DNA from: Euwallacea fornicatus
Lineage: Eukaryota > Arthropoda > Insecta > Coleoptera > Curculionidae
Assembly: GCF_040115645.1 (NCBI RefSeq)
Contig: NC_089568.1
Coordinates: 62,001 to 126,000, forward strand
Direction: 5' to 3'
Length of the DNA: 64,000 nucleotides
Positions 32,416 through 44,504 of the stretch are shown here, in pieces. The translations under genes and the position numbers were made by a program. A model generated the notes under the pieces. That model was not told the origin of the DNA. It saw nothing but the letters and a program-made list of their open reading frames with translations, and searched no databases. The first letter of the stretch is position 1, and each line of letters starts with the position of its first letter.

Positions 32416-34654
32416 CAGTAATGTTCGCTTATAACGAACCCCAAGGGACCGTAGTAAATAGTTCGTTATAACCGAAGTTCGCTATAAGCAATAAATGGTG
32501 TTATGATTGTTTTTTTAATTAATACATAACTCACTTTATTTACATACATATATATTTTAAAAAAGTCAACAAGTAACATTCTTCAACTAGTAACCAATTT
32601 AAATAATACATATTTGTTAAATTTAACAACACTTTTTAGGAATTAGAAAGAAAAAAATCGCTAATTTTGGTTTGTTTTATTGTGGTGAAATGAATTTCAT
32701 TTATATGTAATTCCACATGGGCTATTCCATCGAGAACATTTTGTGGAGTATTTCGCGATTGAAGAAATTGACGAATACTAGAAACATATCGAAGTGCTTC
32801 TGTGGTTGTAGGAACGGATATTATTTCATTATTCTCATATGTTGCATCTTCGCCTTCCTCATCATCATCATAAGTGTCAGATGCAGAAGACACAGACGCA
32901 ATAATGGCATTATCGTCTAAAAACTCAACGCTCACAAGATTGTCATCCACATGAACAAATTCATGAAAATCGTTGTTGGTTTGAAGAAAATCCTCTTGAA
33001 TATCGGTTTTATTTTTGCATTAATTTTTTTTAAGCCATTCGACTAATGGTAAGTCATCATCTGAATCAAAATTCTCATTTTCGAAAAAATCGGCATGTCG
33101 AAAACAATTTCTAATCGTTTGCTTTGACACCTTTTGCCATGCCATATGAATAAAGCGTATTGCATCCAAAAGAGTAATAATAAATTTTTCCTTACCACTA
33201 TCCATACAAGATATCATTTCCGAGAGGAGGAGTCGTCGATAATGACTCTTTAGACTATGGATAACACCCTGATCCATTGGTTGTAATTTAGAACTAGTGT
33301 TTGGTGGCATAAACACTAACGTAATCCACATCAAATTTTTAACATCGGGATGAGCCGGACAATTATCCACTAACAATATGATTTTTCTTTTTTTACGGCG
33401 TAATTCTTCATCCCATTCACGTAATGCATTTATAAAAATCTCTGAATTCATCCATGCCCTTTTATTGGACTTATAAGTTACTGGCAATTGTACAATATTC
33501 TTAAAACATCTAGGGTTTTTAGATTTTCCAATTACCAATAACTTTCTTTTTTCGGATCCTGTCAAATTCGCTACAACAAATATAGTGATTCTTTCTTTGG
33601 AAAGCTTTCCACCTTCACAGGTTTGCCCTTTAAACTTTAGTGTTCTATCAGGTGTAAGCTTGAAGAATAAACCGGTTTCATCTCCATTGAAGATGTCCAC
33701 ATCCTTAAAGTTTGACCTAATTATTGGCCATTTGTTTTGCAGCCAGTCATCTACAATGTTCATATCAACTGAAGTCGATTCTCCAGCAATTCTTCCACTC
33801 GTAATATTATGCCTTCTTTTGAACCTTTCGATCCAGCTTCTATTAAATTTCGGTTCCTGGTTTCCGGATACCTTACTTGCAAAATCTTCAGCTTTTGATT
33901 GTAATATAGCACCGCTAACAATTGCGTTATTATTTCTTTGTTGAGAAAACCATTTTAAGAGTCTTTGGTCAACTTCGTAATTATTGGGCTTTTTGATTTT
34001 TTTTACATTTGAATGTTGTCCACTTTCGAAGGTTTTTAGGATTGTTTCTTTATTTTTCCAAATTGTTGCAACCTAAAATTACATATGTATAGTCAAATTT
34101 TAATTCGTATTAATACTATTTCAAATTATATAATTTATTACAAAGCCGGAAAATTACTGGAATAACAAAAAAAAATATCTGTGAACATTGCATATTTTAT
34201 TGTTCTTACCGTTGATTTACTTAATCCCATTTCTGAACAAATTTCACTCTGTTTGGCATGTCTCTGCAACCATTTAACAATGTCATATTTACAATTTAAA
34301 GTTAAAGCTTTACGTTTTTTTTTTAATGATATAACTCATGATTTTTTTAACGAACGAATTCTTTGAACGCTATCAATATACTGGAACAACTGTGTCGTTT
34401 GTGTCAGCAATTTGCTTCAAACGATTTTGGACTTTCCCCGAGAATTGTTTACTTTTCTTCTTTGGGACTTCGATAAAATCCCGCGTTAAGTTCGTTATAA
34501 CCGTAAAGTTTTTCTATTCTTCTAAAAATTTAAGGTTCGTTATAAGCGAAAGTTCGTTGTAAGCGGGTTCGTTATAAATGACAAAAATAACATACGTTTA
34601 AATGTACTTGAGTTCGTACTTCATAGATTAGTTCGTTATAAGCGAACATTACTG
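32416..34654 (-). mobile_element. Pogo/Tigger element, complete
   Basis: Terminal repeats of about 24 bp: CAGTAATGTTCGCTTATAAC at the left and its inverted copy at the right, with TA at 32414-32415 and 34655-34656. Further TTCGTTATAA words repeat inside both ends (for example 32460-32490 and 34490-34580), a subterminal repeat array that the transposase may bind. It is inserted in the 3' part of Tc1-B. Confidence 0.9.
32636..34460 (-). pseudogene. Pogo/Tigger transposase with an intron
   Basis: Domains in order on the minus strand: an HTH (YDIVKWLQRHAKQSEICSE, near 34215-34290), a second CENP-B-type HTH (33800-34070), the DDE_1 core at 33020-33763 with GDETGLFF, LLVDNCPAH and QPMDQGVI (about 30 residues between the last two Asp), and an acidic C-terminus at 32636-32950. 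A GT-AG intron is visible at 34073-34209: GTAAGAA donor and TTTTAG acceptor join the two halves of the first HTH in frame. Lesions: one TAA between core and C-terminus at about 33020, and a frameshift in a run of ten A/T near 34316-34325 ahead of the first HTH. Otherwise well preserved. Confidence 0.85.
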
Positions 34655-34656
34655 TA

Positions 34657-35600
34657 TTTGGATTTATTCTTTTCCATTATTGAAGAATAATTTGTCTCAG
34701 TTCTGATTTTGAGGAAATTTGTTTTTTTCTAATGTTTCTTTTCAAAATGGCCCATAAATGCTCAATGGGATTTAAGTCGCTGGATTGTGGAAGTGTTTGA
34801 AGCAATTTTGGAACGTTCCAAATTAACCATTCTTTATTGAGCAGAGCCGTATGTTTCGGGTCGTGGTCGTGTTGGAATCTATAGACCCTGGGCATACCTA
34901 ATTTTTCGGCACTCTTCTTGACGTTTCTTTTCAAAATTTCATTGTAACCGTGTTTGTCCGTAATATTTTCAATAGTCAACAGATCCAACTCCTCTTGATG
35001 ACATACACCCCCAAATCATTAAAGATCCACCACCATATTTGACAGTTGGAAGTGTATTGGGTGGATTATTGTCTTCATTGGCCTTTCTCTATACTCTATG
35101 GATTCCATCGGACCCAAAAAGATTGATTTTGGTTTCGTCGGACCAAATGACACTATCCCAAAACCCTTCGTCTTTGTCTATATGCTCTTTAGTGAATAGA
35201 AAACGTTTACGGCGGTTTACCTTATTGACATAGGGTCTTTTCCTGGGTACTCTACCATGATTTCCGTTTTTCTACAGTACTCGACGAATTGTTTGAAGAC
35301 ATACAAGCTTTCCTGTTATATCTTGAAGGATCAGACGAATTGTTGGTACACTAATTGTAGGATTTTTCTTAATTTCTTTAATAATTGTCCTTTCTTCTCT
35401 TTCGCTTAATTTCCTTTGCCTCGGTTTTTTGCGTAAATTTTTAATGGATCCTTGAGTTTTAAATTTATTAACAATATATTGAATTTTTGAGCGCGATTCG
35501 TTGGTCATATCAATAATTTTTCTCAAACTATAGCCTCTTAAAGCCATATTTATGATAGAATGTTTTAAATCTGTACTTAACTGCACTCGTTTCGACATTT
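34657..35600 (-). pseudogene. Tc1 transposase (Tc1-B), interrupted by pogo
   Basis: N-terminal HTH region at 35272-35600 (basic, with a SKIQYIVNKFKTQGS segment), then an IWSDETKINLFGSDG block near 35095-35160 with the first Asp, then 34677-34988 with FQHDHDPKHTA and SSDLNPIEHLW; 34 residues separate the last Asp and Glu, so DD34E. At least three stops or shifts. The gene runs into the pogo terminus at 34654 and resumes at 32413. Confidence 0.8.
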
Positions 35601-35659
35601 TCCAAACGACTGATGAAAGAAATATCAAATATGTAAGTGCATTTTTATTCATCGTGAAT

Positions 35660-36218
35660 ATATCAAGTTTTAAGTCGTTGTGACTTCAAAAAAATATATA
35701 TTAAAATGATTACAAAAATGCTTAGGATTAACATCCACGAGCTTCTAATTACTAATAATCTCTCTACTGATACTGGCTTGTGTTTCTATAATAAAAATAT
35801 GCTGAACCATCTGAATCTGAAGCGTGTTATGGGTTTCACGTGTTACATGTGTTTTATCCCATTGAAATGGACATATAATTTATCCAAAAGAATTCTTAAA
35901 AAAAAACTGTTTACTAACATTTAGCTCTCTTTCTAATCAACTGTATGAACAGAAGTGTTGCACGTAGTAAATACATTTTTGTAAATTTAATTAATTATCT
36001 ATGGTAGATTAGAAGATAAAAATTCATGAACATTATATAATTGTTCACAACATATTTATTGATCACAATAATGAAATAAATATTGCTAAAAATAAATTTA
36101 AAAGCATTTAGAGAGTCTTTTACATTAAAAATGTAGGTGTACGAATAGAACTGTTGTATACTGTATCTACAAATTACATAATTTTTATTTCTTAATTTGC
36201 ACAAATAAATAAATATTT
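35660..36218. other. AT-rich stretch between Tc1-B and Tc1-C
   Basis: Holds presumably the 5' flank of Tc1-B and the 3' flank of Tc1-C; no ends identified. No gene seen. Confidence 0.35.
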
Positions 36219-37850
36219 AATAGCGTGTATTACACCCTCCTGCTTTGGTTACTGCTTCACACCTCCTTGACATTCTTGAAATTAAGTCTCTAATGTTATA
36301 TTGATTAATGTGATCCTACACTTCCGTGATCTGCAATTACAGCTCATAGAAGTCCCTAGGGAGAACCCATAAGGTTCTTGTTGAGGGATTCCTTCGATAA
36401 TTGAAACCACGACAACGATATTTTGTTTTATGTAGATGGACTGTATTTAATTGGCACTTATATCAAGTAATGAAAGAGTTTTTGAGTCAAAGTAGAAGTT
36501 GGAAGAATGCTTAACTGGGCGGGTTACATTTTATGATGCCCTTTACATCCCGACACCGATGCAGCTTCCACCCGAAGAGAAAAAGAAGAGAGAGAAAAAT
36601 TGTTTCGATTATTCCTTAAGTACCAATCCTGAGGAATTCCAACTAGGGGCGCACCACTACCAAGAACCATTATGGGCTATGGCTACGCCGGGTCCCATGT
36701 CTCGTGGCCATCTGGGAAATATTTATACTAGTCGCTTTTCTGGGAATATCGCAGGCCCAACAAATTGACCAACATAGCAATAGTTCCGATCGAGAAAGCT
36801 TCCCTTGACTAGTAGCATATTCCCCAGTCAAACGTACCCTTAGCTTTTGCCTAATGGGCCATGTGGCCTGGCACCCAGATGGTATTCTCCGAATAAGTAT
36901 TGCCGTACATGGGTGTAACTTAAGGGATAGGTACAAATATACACCAAACTAAAATTAACAACAATAAAAAACAAAAGCTAATAACTTAGAGTCCCTAACA
37001 GTTCTAATTTGTGGTCTCATGTTGTCCCTTAAATATTCGATGGGGTTCAGATCAAAGCTTCTTGCTGGCCAAAGCAACGTTTGAATTTTCACATCTTAGA
37101 GGTAATTTTGTACTACTGGTGCCACGTGTGGACGTGCATTATCGTGCATCAATAAGAATCCCTCATTGATAATTGGAAAATATGGCACTACATTGAGTTC
37201 TTAAATATCGGTTATGTATCTGTAGGCTGTCAAAGCATCATTCTGAAGCACAACTAATCCGTGCGACTATCCAAACTAATACCTCCTCATATGATAACAG
37301 ATCCACCGCCATAGTCCACAATTCTGACAGTGATACGCTGGACGCATCGCTCTCCAGGACGTCGATGAGATTTCCTACGACGATCATCACTAAAAAGACA
37401 AAATTTAGACTCATTCGTAAAGAGTACGTTACCCCATTGACTGTCTTCCCAATCTTGATGTTGTCGAACAAATTGAAAATGCTTCATTCGATATTCTACG
37501 GCCAATAAAGGATCGCTTGCAGCCCTATAAGGAGTAGTATTGCTTTTTGTCAACCTCCTTCTCACTGTATCTTGACTGATATGAAAGTTATATCGGTAAG
37601 AAAGTTTCTTGTAATTAATTCATTTCGTAAAACTTGCAGTTGCAAAAATCGATCTTAATTATTCGTTGTCAACCTTTGTCGTCCTTGTCCAGGTGTTTTT
37701 TCATTCGTATTAGTCTCCCGAAACCGTGTGAGTGCTCTGAATACCATAGATCGGCCGTTTACCAAAAGCGAGCTGGCAACGTTGCAGAGCTGCGCCTGGC
37801 CATAGCACCAAGCGAGCAGTACCGCAAATGAGCTCCATCTCGTTTTATTC
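36219..37850 (-). pseudogene. Tc1 transposase (Tc1-C), split by repeat copy B
   Basis: Same subfamily as Tc1-A by sequence. N-terminal HTH remnants lie at 37640-37850 (TPGQGRQRLTT segment), VLFTNESKFCLFSDD near 37380-37440 has Asn in place of the first catalytic Asp, MHDNARPHVAPVV near 37120-37160 has the second, and a WPARS.DLNPIEYL block near 37050-37080 the Glu. The C-terminal end is at 36219-36350 (ISRMSRRCEAVTKAGG). A 632-bp block at 36359-36990 separates it, and the frame closes in phase when that block and one flanking repeat are ignored. Confidence 0.8.
36359..36990. repeat. Dispersed repeat family, copy B, inserted in Tc1-C
   Basis: Flanked by GTCCCTA at 36352-36358 and 36991-36997, so the target duplication is 5 to 7 bp. 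The middle (36590-36930) is recognisably related to copies A and C. The ends are not TG...CA. The copy is strongly diverged and has no coding capacity. Confidence 0.7.
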
Positions 37851-38868
37851 AGATTTTGTCAACTATGAATGGAGATGCGCAGAAAGATACACTCCTTCAT
37901 ATGCCTAGTTCGCTGGGATGTACTTTATAATAAATTTTAAAAAAGTATTTACAGGCCCATACTATTGCCAAAATTTATTTTTTTATGGCACTATACTTGA
38001 TTTCAGAGTGGTTAAACGTTAAAAAAGCGAACGAAAAGAGTTTATGTGAGCCTATTGGTCCTTGCGACAAAATGGCTCCTAACGCAATATTCGACACATC
38101 TGTTTTTATGATAAACGATCTTTTAAAATCTGGATATTTGAGTATTGGAGCGTTGATTAATAAAGGCCGCGTAAGGTTAAAGGGTTAATTCGGCTCTCAC
38201 GGGCGATCGATCTGAAATTTTTGCCAATTGTCCCTATTACTGGAAGGACTTACCACATAAAATTTCAACTTCCTAAGTCTTACCATTCAAAGGTAGCTCG
38301 GGGTTGAGGGTGAAAACTTTAAAACGCCATATCTCGGAAATTATTCATTGTATAGTTTAAATTTTATGACCATTTACGCGTGTAGATCATAATAATAACA
38401 CACGACACACGTTTACTTAGTTGATAAGAATGCACTTCTTAGCTATTTAGTTTAGTCAGCTCTTTTTTATATAAAAGTAATCCCAGCACAGCATAAGTAG
38501 TCATTAAGTCATTAAGCTCTTAAGGTGCTCGAACCTGTAACTTCGATCTTTTTTAAATAAATATATATTTTCTTGAACTCATCGAAAGAAATAATAAAAC
38601 TTTTGGGACAAAACGGTAAGTCCTTCAGTACCCAAATTCTTATTTTCATATACTTGCAGATTTATCGGTTGATGCCAAAGGGCCGAAATCTCAAAAAAAA
38701 CTTAGGTGATTTTAGAGGAGTTTGCACTTTGGCACACTAACCATTTTTGCACACTGTGTAGAGGGCCTTTCGAAGTATCTATCCACGTTGAATCAGATTT
38801 GTATCAAAGTCAGAATTTGGGATATAACGATTCAAAGTATAGGTATATATTTATATATAGTATATTTA
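37851..38868. other. AT-rich stretch, no gene seen
   Basis: A 67-codon plus-strand frame at 37985-38188 has no recognisable domain. The rest is AT-rich with no structure that I could assign. Confidence 0.35.
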
Positions 38869-38870
38869 TA

Positions 38871-40273
38871 CTGCGTGACAAAAAAAGGTGAACACTCATT
38901 AAAGATAATTTTTTTTGTACGTGTTCAGTACCACATACTTATTCAATGATTACATTCTCAGCAAGATCAGAGGAAGAACTTCATTTTTTTTTTTAAATAG
39001 TGTGTTGAGCATCCACGGTTCCTTATACACTCAATGACACGCCTGGGCTCGGATCTAATAAGATTGTCAATGTCTTCTTGTGGTATCTCATTCCAGGCAG
39101 TCTGAACTTCATGAGTAAAGGCTGCTAAAGTCTGTGGAGGATGCTGTAAATTCAATAGTCTGCGGTCAATAATGTCCCAGACATGTTCAATAGGAGATAG
39201 ATCTGGCGATCGAGGCGGCCAGGGTAAACGGTTGATTTGATGTTAATCCATGAACGTTGTTGTTTGTCTAGCAACATGAGGTCTAGCATTGTCTTGCTGG
39301 AAAATAGCATTCGGTATAGTGCGAAAGTATGGAATCAAATATGGCTCCAACGCTTCTTGGATATTGCGTTGAGCAGTCATGTTGCCTCTAATGAAAACTA
39401 GAGGTGACCTGCTACCATATGCGATAGCATTCCATATCATAACGCCTACAGTACGGTGGACATGACGCTCTCTGTCAAATTGTGAATCTCGCCTTTCACC
39501 CCGTCGCCTTCTCACCCTTGCTTGACCGTCGTTCATCCCCAGAGAGAAGCGGAATTCATCACTAAAGATCACCTGAGTCCATTCTTGGTCCCACTGAATC
39601 CTCTCTCTACACCATTGTAAGCGGTTAGATCGATGTTTGCAAGTGAGAGGCAGCATCCAATGCGGACGATAGGACAAAAGGCCAAAACTTCGTATTCGGC
39701 GATATACTGTACGCATACCAACCCTATTCCCATGTTCTTCAAACCACTGATTTGCAATAGCTCCATTGCTGCTAAATCTGTCTCTAAGAACCAAAAGTCC
39801 CAATCGACGATCTTCGCGCTCTGTGGTTCCTCTGAGTCGCCTAGTGCCTTTGGCTCTGTGCCCACGGCCTTCCTGAGTCCACGCCTGGTAACACCGCACT
39901 ATGGTTCCTAAGGATCTGTTAGTTCTTCTAGACACTTCTCTGACCGACAGACCTGCGTCGCGTAACTTAAAAATCCGCCCCCTCTCAATGTCACTAAGCT
40001 GACGGATCTATTCAATTCTACGCACTCTAGGTATAATGAGTAAAAATTATGACCGATTGCAACACACTTCACAAAAGTTGCGATACAAATATGAACAAGA
40101 ATGTTTAAACAAAATTTTATTTTTTTAAAGAACGATTCATGGAAACTAAAAAAAATTAACAGATAAACTTGAAATTTTGACCATTTCTTTCTTTTTTTAA
40201 GATAAGTCAATATGCAAAAAATTATCAAAATGAAATGGTTTTTAATGGGTGTTTACCTTTCTTTGTCACGTGG
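38871..40273 (-). mobile_element. Tc1-like element, complete ends (Tc1-E)
   Basis: TA at 38869-38870 and 40274-40275. The left end reads CTGCGTGACAAAAAAAGGTG and the right end, on the minus strand, CCACGTGACAAAGAAAGGTA; the repeats agree for about 30 bp with a few differences. The transposase between them has two stops. Confidence 0.85.
38996..40030 (-). pseudogene. Tc1-E transposase
   Basis: HTH region near 39900-40010 with one stop before it, basic linker, VIFSDEFRFSLG near 39550-39580 (first Asp), IFQQDNARPHVA near 39270-39300 (second Asp), and LPWPPRSPDLSPIEHVWD near 39180-39235 (Glu). Spacing between the second Asp and Glu is 34, so DD34E. A stop at about 39241-39243 interrupts the catalytic core between these two residues. 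The C-terminus ends at about 38996 with RNRGCSTHYLKKK. Confidence 0.85.
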
Positions 40274-40289
40274 TATAATCATTTTCTAC

Positions 40290-41378
40290 ATTTCTTTAAA
40301 ATCGGCTGGACAAAATTAAAGCGACTCTACAAATAATTCATAATTAGTGGTTGATTTTTCAAAGATATTGATCCTACTTTATTAGTATTTCGTCCAATAA
40401 CCCTTATTGATAATAACTGCCCCATATCTTTCAGGCATTGATCGAATTAAATTATCAATTGTTTCTTGTTTGACATGTTGCCATGTTTGGACGATCTCTT
40501 GATATAATGAGGCCCTGTTCGAAAAATTTTTGGTTCCAATTTGCCTTGCCACAATCTTCCATAAATTCTCTATGGAATTTAAGTCGGGACATTTTGGTGG
40601 CCATTTCAGAACCACAATTTTTTTGCTCATCAGCCATTTCTTCACCAGTTTGGAGTTGTGTTTCGGGTCGTTGTCATGTTGGGAAATGAATTTCAGGGGC
40701 ATTTCCCATTCAGCATAGGGTTTCATTGTGTTTTCAAGGATGTTTAAATATACGAATCGGTCCATCGTTCCCTTGATTTGTGTAATTGGACCCATTCCAT
40801 AGAACGAAAAGCAACCTCAAACCATGACGCTACCGCAACCATGTTTAACAGTGCTTGAAACATATTTTGGGTCCAGTGTTTTGCCTTTGGGTCTGTGTAC
40901 GTAATTTGCCCCGTCAATTTGAAATAAATGAAATGTCCAATTATGGTGACGCGTCGCAAACAACATCTTTGCGTCCCTATTTTTTTTGATAAAAATGGTT
41001 TTTTCGCTGGTCTTCTTCCTGGAAGTCCAGCTTCGGCCAATCTACGTCTTATTGTTCTCAAAGACACTTCTACGTCTTATCGTTCTCGAAGACATTTATA
41101 CGTCTCCTGGGTCTGTGAGAATAGTAGTTGAGGACTTCTTTGGTTCTTTTTGGATTAGCCTTTTAATGCGCCGTTCCAGTTTTTTATCGGTTTTCCTAGG
41201 TCGACCTCCTCGTTTTAAATCGTAAAAAAATTTAAAAAAACCTTTCCGCGAATATTGTTTTAAGGATTTTGGAAACTACATGTTTAGAAACGTTAAATTC
41301 ATCACTAATTGTTTTTTGTGAACGGCCATTTTTGTATTCTTGAATGATCTTTTCTTTCAAATCGAATCGTTTTTCTCA
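40290..41378 (-). pseudogene. Tc1 transposase (Tc1-G), several frameshifts
   Basis: N-terminal HTH at 41260-41378 (KEKIIQEYKNGRSQKTISDE), then a SLRTIRRRL.EAGL-type second HTH near 41000-41067, a decayed middle, and an open C-terminal frame at 40382-40795 with FISQHDNDPKH (second Asp) and PPKCPDLNSIENLW (Glu), 34 residues apart. The 3' end has a GGACAAAATTAAAGCGAC terminal-repeat-like word near 40309-40326. The first catalytic Asp is lost in a frameshifted region. The 5' end joins abruptly to the unrelated terminal fragment at 41380. Confidence 0.75.
41041..41098. repeat. 29-bp imperfect tandem duplication inside Tc1-G
   Basis: TCTACGTCTTATTGTTCTC and TCTACGTCTTATCGTTCTC follow each other, each leading into GAAGACA-like sequence. 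It lies in the second HTH region and shifts the frame. Confidence 0.75.
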
Positions 41379-41379
41379 G

Positions 41380-41706
41380 AAACTGTTGCTTCTAGCGACT
41401 TCAATAAAGTATACCTTTTCTAAGTATAGAAGGTAGGAAAAAAGATTTTTCAATGCTAAAATAACATACACTTTGGCACAAAAAAGTTACAAAGGATTAA
41501 ATGTGTTCTAATGGTCGCTTGTGGTGCCCTCTAGAAAATACAACTAAATGTTAAATAAATTTGAATTTCGCGTTCTAAAACACCCTCAGATACGAAACTT
41601 GGTGAAACTAGCTCAAAGGAGTCGAAAGACATGAAAGGAAATTCGACTTATTTTTACTTAAATAATCTGCGGTATCATTTTGGCCACGCAATTCGAGGAC
41701 ACCCTG
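41380..41706. repeat. Isolated end of the foldback element family
   Basis: Closely matches 63680-64000 and, inverted, 61328-61740. It ends GGACACCCTG followed by TA at 41707-41708, identifying the true terminus of that family. No transposase is attached, so it is a solo end or a deleted copy. Confidence 0.8.
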
Positions 41707-41708
41707 TA

Positions 41709-42689
41709 GATGAATCCCTTCGATCTCACCTATGAAGCAATAGTGGCCCAAAGCAATTGGGGCTATATTTTACACTGTAAACATTACAAGTTCGGTTAAA
41801 TAAGACGAAAGTTGTTAAATTTGATGACAAGTGAAGGTCTCTAGGCACTGTTGTCAAAGTTTGTTCGGTTTCGGAAATATTGGGAAAAATCGAAATTTTG
41901 ACAAAAACGCATTCTATTTTCTTATACTTTTAGGTATGTCTTTTGGAAACTATACATTTTATTTTACTCTGATTCTAAATTTTAAATATAGGACAAAATA
42001 AATTAGGTACCTCTTTTGAAATAAGAAATTAACGTCCATTAATCAAATCGATATTATTTAATTAATAAAGCATGGTGTTGAAATATCTCTGTAGGATAGT
42101 GTGATGACTTTCCTCATATCATCTCGAAATGCTCAGTGGCAAATAGTAGTCGTGAATCACGTACCCGTGAGTAAATAATTGCTCAGTTGTGATGGATTTT
42201 AATGGATTTATTGTAACAAGTAACGAAGATAACTATTAAGACAGTGATAACAAAACTATCCCCGAAGGGTATCAAGTGCGTCCGTTTTAATTGCTTGCCA
42301 AGGGTGTTCTGGTTTCTTGCAGTATATCCCCATTGCCCCTCTTCCTGACCTTAATCATCTGCACCCCATGTGCAGCACACATGTTTTCTATCCGTTGTAA
42401 GAGACTTGTAAAAAAGGTACATGCAGACCCAAGTGTTTCCCTTCTAACAACGGGTATTCCTTCCCTTGGCCGTAATTTACAACGGGAGACGGGCAATGAT
42501 TTACAACGTGTAAGAAATCTGAACAATCTCAATTAATTACAATACCGGCACACATACTACACATAGGTACAAATGTTGAAAATGTCCTCTATTACATTGT
42601 AGACGTTCTCAAGCGTTTTTTATAACTTTTTTTTTATAAATTATTTTACGTATTAACCGTCAGTTTGTTACAGGCGTCTCAAATTACAA
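41709..42689. other. No recognisable gene
   Basis: Two overlapping 81-codon frames on opposite strands at 42287-42536 are the only open stretches; neither has a known domain. Otherwise AT-rich. Confidence 0.35.
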
Positions 42690-43165
42690 AAATAAGGTCG
42701 TCCAAATCCACGAGGATTGTTCTATAGGGCTGATCTTTAATCAAAAATCAGACCGAAAAATTCATGAGCATCAAATCTGGTGATCAATGTGGCCAGTAGT
42801 AGGATTACTGTTTTCAATTCAAGCATTGGGTTTCCAGCTATTTAGATATCATGTGCAGTGAAGATCACGACGTGCTGCAGCATCGTGTTGTTGAAAATTC
42901 TTAAAATTTCATACATATCAAGGGAAAGATCATTTAAAAGTGCTTGTAAGATAGTTTATAACAAATCTAAATATCTAGCTGCTGTCCGATGCTCATGAAA
43001 AAAATATGAATCCACGAGTTCTCTGTCTAAAATTCTCATGCAGACATTACGCCAAATCTCTCCTGGGATGCCGGTTCTCGATGAATTTTTTGGTATTAGT
43101 GGTAGTGAATGTTTCGATTGAGCCATTTATTGGTGCACAAACGGCTGACTTTCATTAGATCACAA
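42690..43165 (-). pseudogene. Decayed DD41D-type transposase core
   Basis: The minus strand has a GEIWRNVCMRILDRELV-like block near 43020-43080, a TAARYLDLL block, and a W-P-H-stop-S-P-D-L block near 42755-42790, matching the order of the 18429 and 46734 transposases. The frame changes several times, and the second catalytic block is not convincing. Confidence 0.5.
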
Positions 43166-43559
43166 AATTGCTTTACAAAAATTGTCATCATGCCTTGTTT
43201 TTCTGACTAACCATCTACAAAATATTCGCATTCTTCAGTAGTCCTCGGCCCTCAAATGTACTATTTTTTGAAACTTCCAGTTTCCAACTTTTTGCTCTAC
43301 GAGAAAAATGCAGTTTTTTTAAAATTGTTTGTTATTTCTTAGCGCTAAACAAACTTGTTGCTAGTGTCACATTTTCGTGTTTGTAACTACGCAATACATA
43401 TTGAAAAATGTTTATTGGTAATATTCTCAAGTTATTAAATGAAAAATTACCATTTATCAATATCTTTACCGAGGTTTCCAAACTTTTGTGCAGAAGTGTA
43501 ATTATTCGTACATGTGAATGCCTCGTAAGCTAACAATAATTTTTTTAAAGTTAATTAAA

Positions 43560-43745
43560 TTTTTATTAAGTCCCTAGAAAGAGTAATTCGACGTAAGAAG
43601 TTGGAATGAACCCTAGCCATCAGTTCCTCCTCGTTTCTTAAAATATCCATTGAATTTTCAATTCGTCTCCTCAAATCATCTTCATTATTTACAGTTGTTG
43701 AGAGTACCATGGATTTTAGAGCCCCTCATAGAAAATAATGAAGTG
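43560..43745 (-). pseudogene. C-terminal fragment of a DD41D-type transposase
   Basis: Continuous minus-strand frame with GALKSMVLSTTVNNEDDL then NSMDILRNEEELMARVHSNF and a stop near 43560. These match the region after the third catalytic Asp in the other DD41D transposases. The rest of the gene is missing. Confidence 0.6.
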
Positions 43746-44024
43746 GAGTTTATTTTTCTGTTTACTATGATCCTTGCAGTCGGTTATTATTAACAAAAAT
43801 TTAAAAATAAATATTTCCTCCTCAATATAAAAAAAATATTCGGACATTTGCTGATTCTTCAATATTCTAATATTTGTTACAACAAATAACTCAGTTTGGC
43901 AGTTTGAAATCTCCGTTTTCTGTAACTGATGATTATTTATTAGGAGTTCGATTTAATTCGTAGCGTTTTTTTTAAGAAAAAAATTTATTGATTTTAAATT
44001 AAAATAAAAAAATACATTAATTAA

Positions 44025-44272
44025 AGCATTGCCCATCGTTTTCTACTACTTTTGACTGTCTTTCGGGCAGGGCACGAATACCGCGTCGGAAGAACGCGTT
44101 GTCTTTAGATGCAATCCATGAATCGACCCATTTTTGACAATCTCCGTAAGAAGTGAACTTCTGCTCAGACAGACTATGAGCCACCGAATCGAAATAATAA
44201 TCAGATGGAGCAACATCTGGGGAATACGGCGGGTGGGGCAGGATTTCCTATTTAAGTCTTTCCAGGTACACA
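44025..44272 (-). pseudogene. Mariner (DD34D) transposase, C-terminal part
   Basis: The minus strand reads HPPYSPDVAPSDYY (third catalytic Asp), then a typical C-terminus ending LPERQSKVVENDGQCF. A TAG at 44248-44250 replaces the Trp usually found before the HPPYSPD motif. It continues the gene at 48316-49104; the two parts are separated by a Tc1 and a DD42D element at one TA. Confidence 0.85.
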
Positions 44273-44504
44273 TACGTCCAAAATTATTGCATAGGAATGT
44301 TGGTAAAATCAAAAGACTTTCCAAGTAATATTTACTTCTAAAGTTAATCAGGACTTACTTCCGACCACAGGGAAAAGATATTTCTGTACTATTTACTTTT
44401 GTTACAAATAAATTCAACAAATAATAGAAAATTTATTTATAAGATTTGAAAATTAAATATTACATTCCAAGTATAACAATTAGGAACAGGGAAAAATATT
44501 GGTC

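Noticed and set aside
42287..42536. Overlapping 81-codon frames on both strands, possible small gene
   Set aside because: No domain, no supporting context, and the reverse-complement symmetry of open frames is expected by chance.
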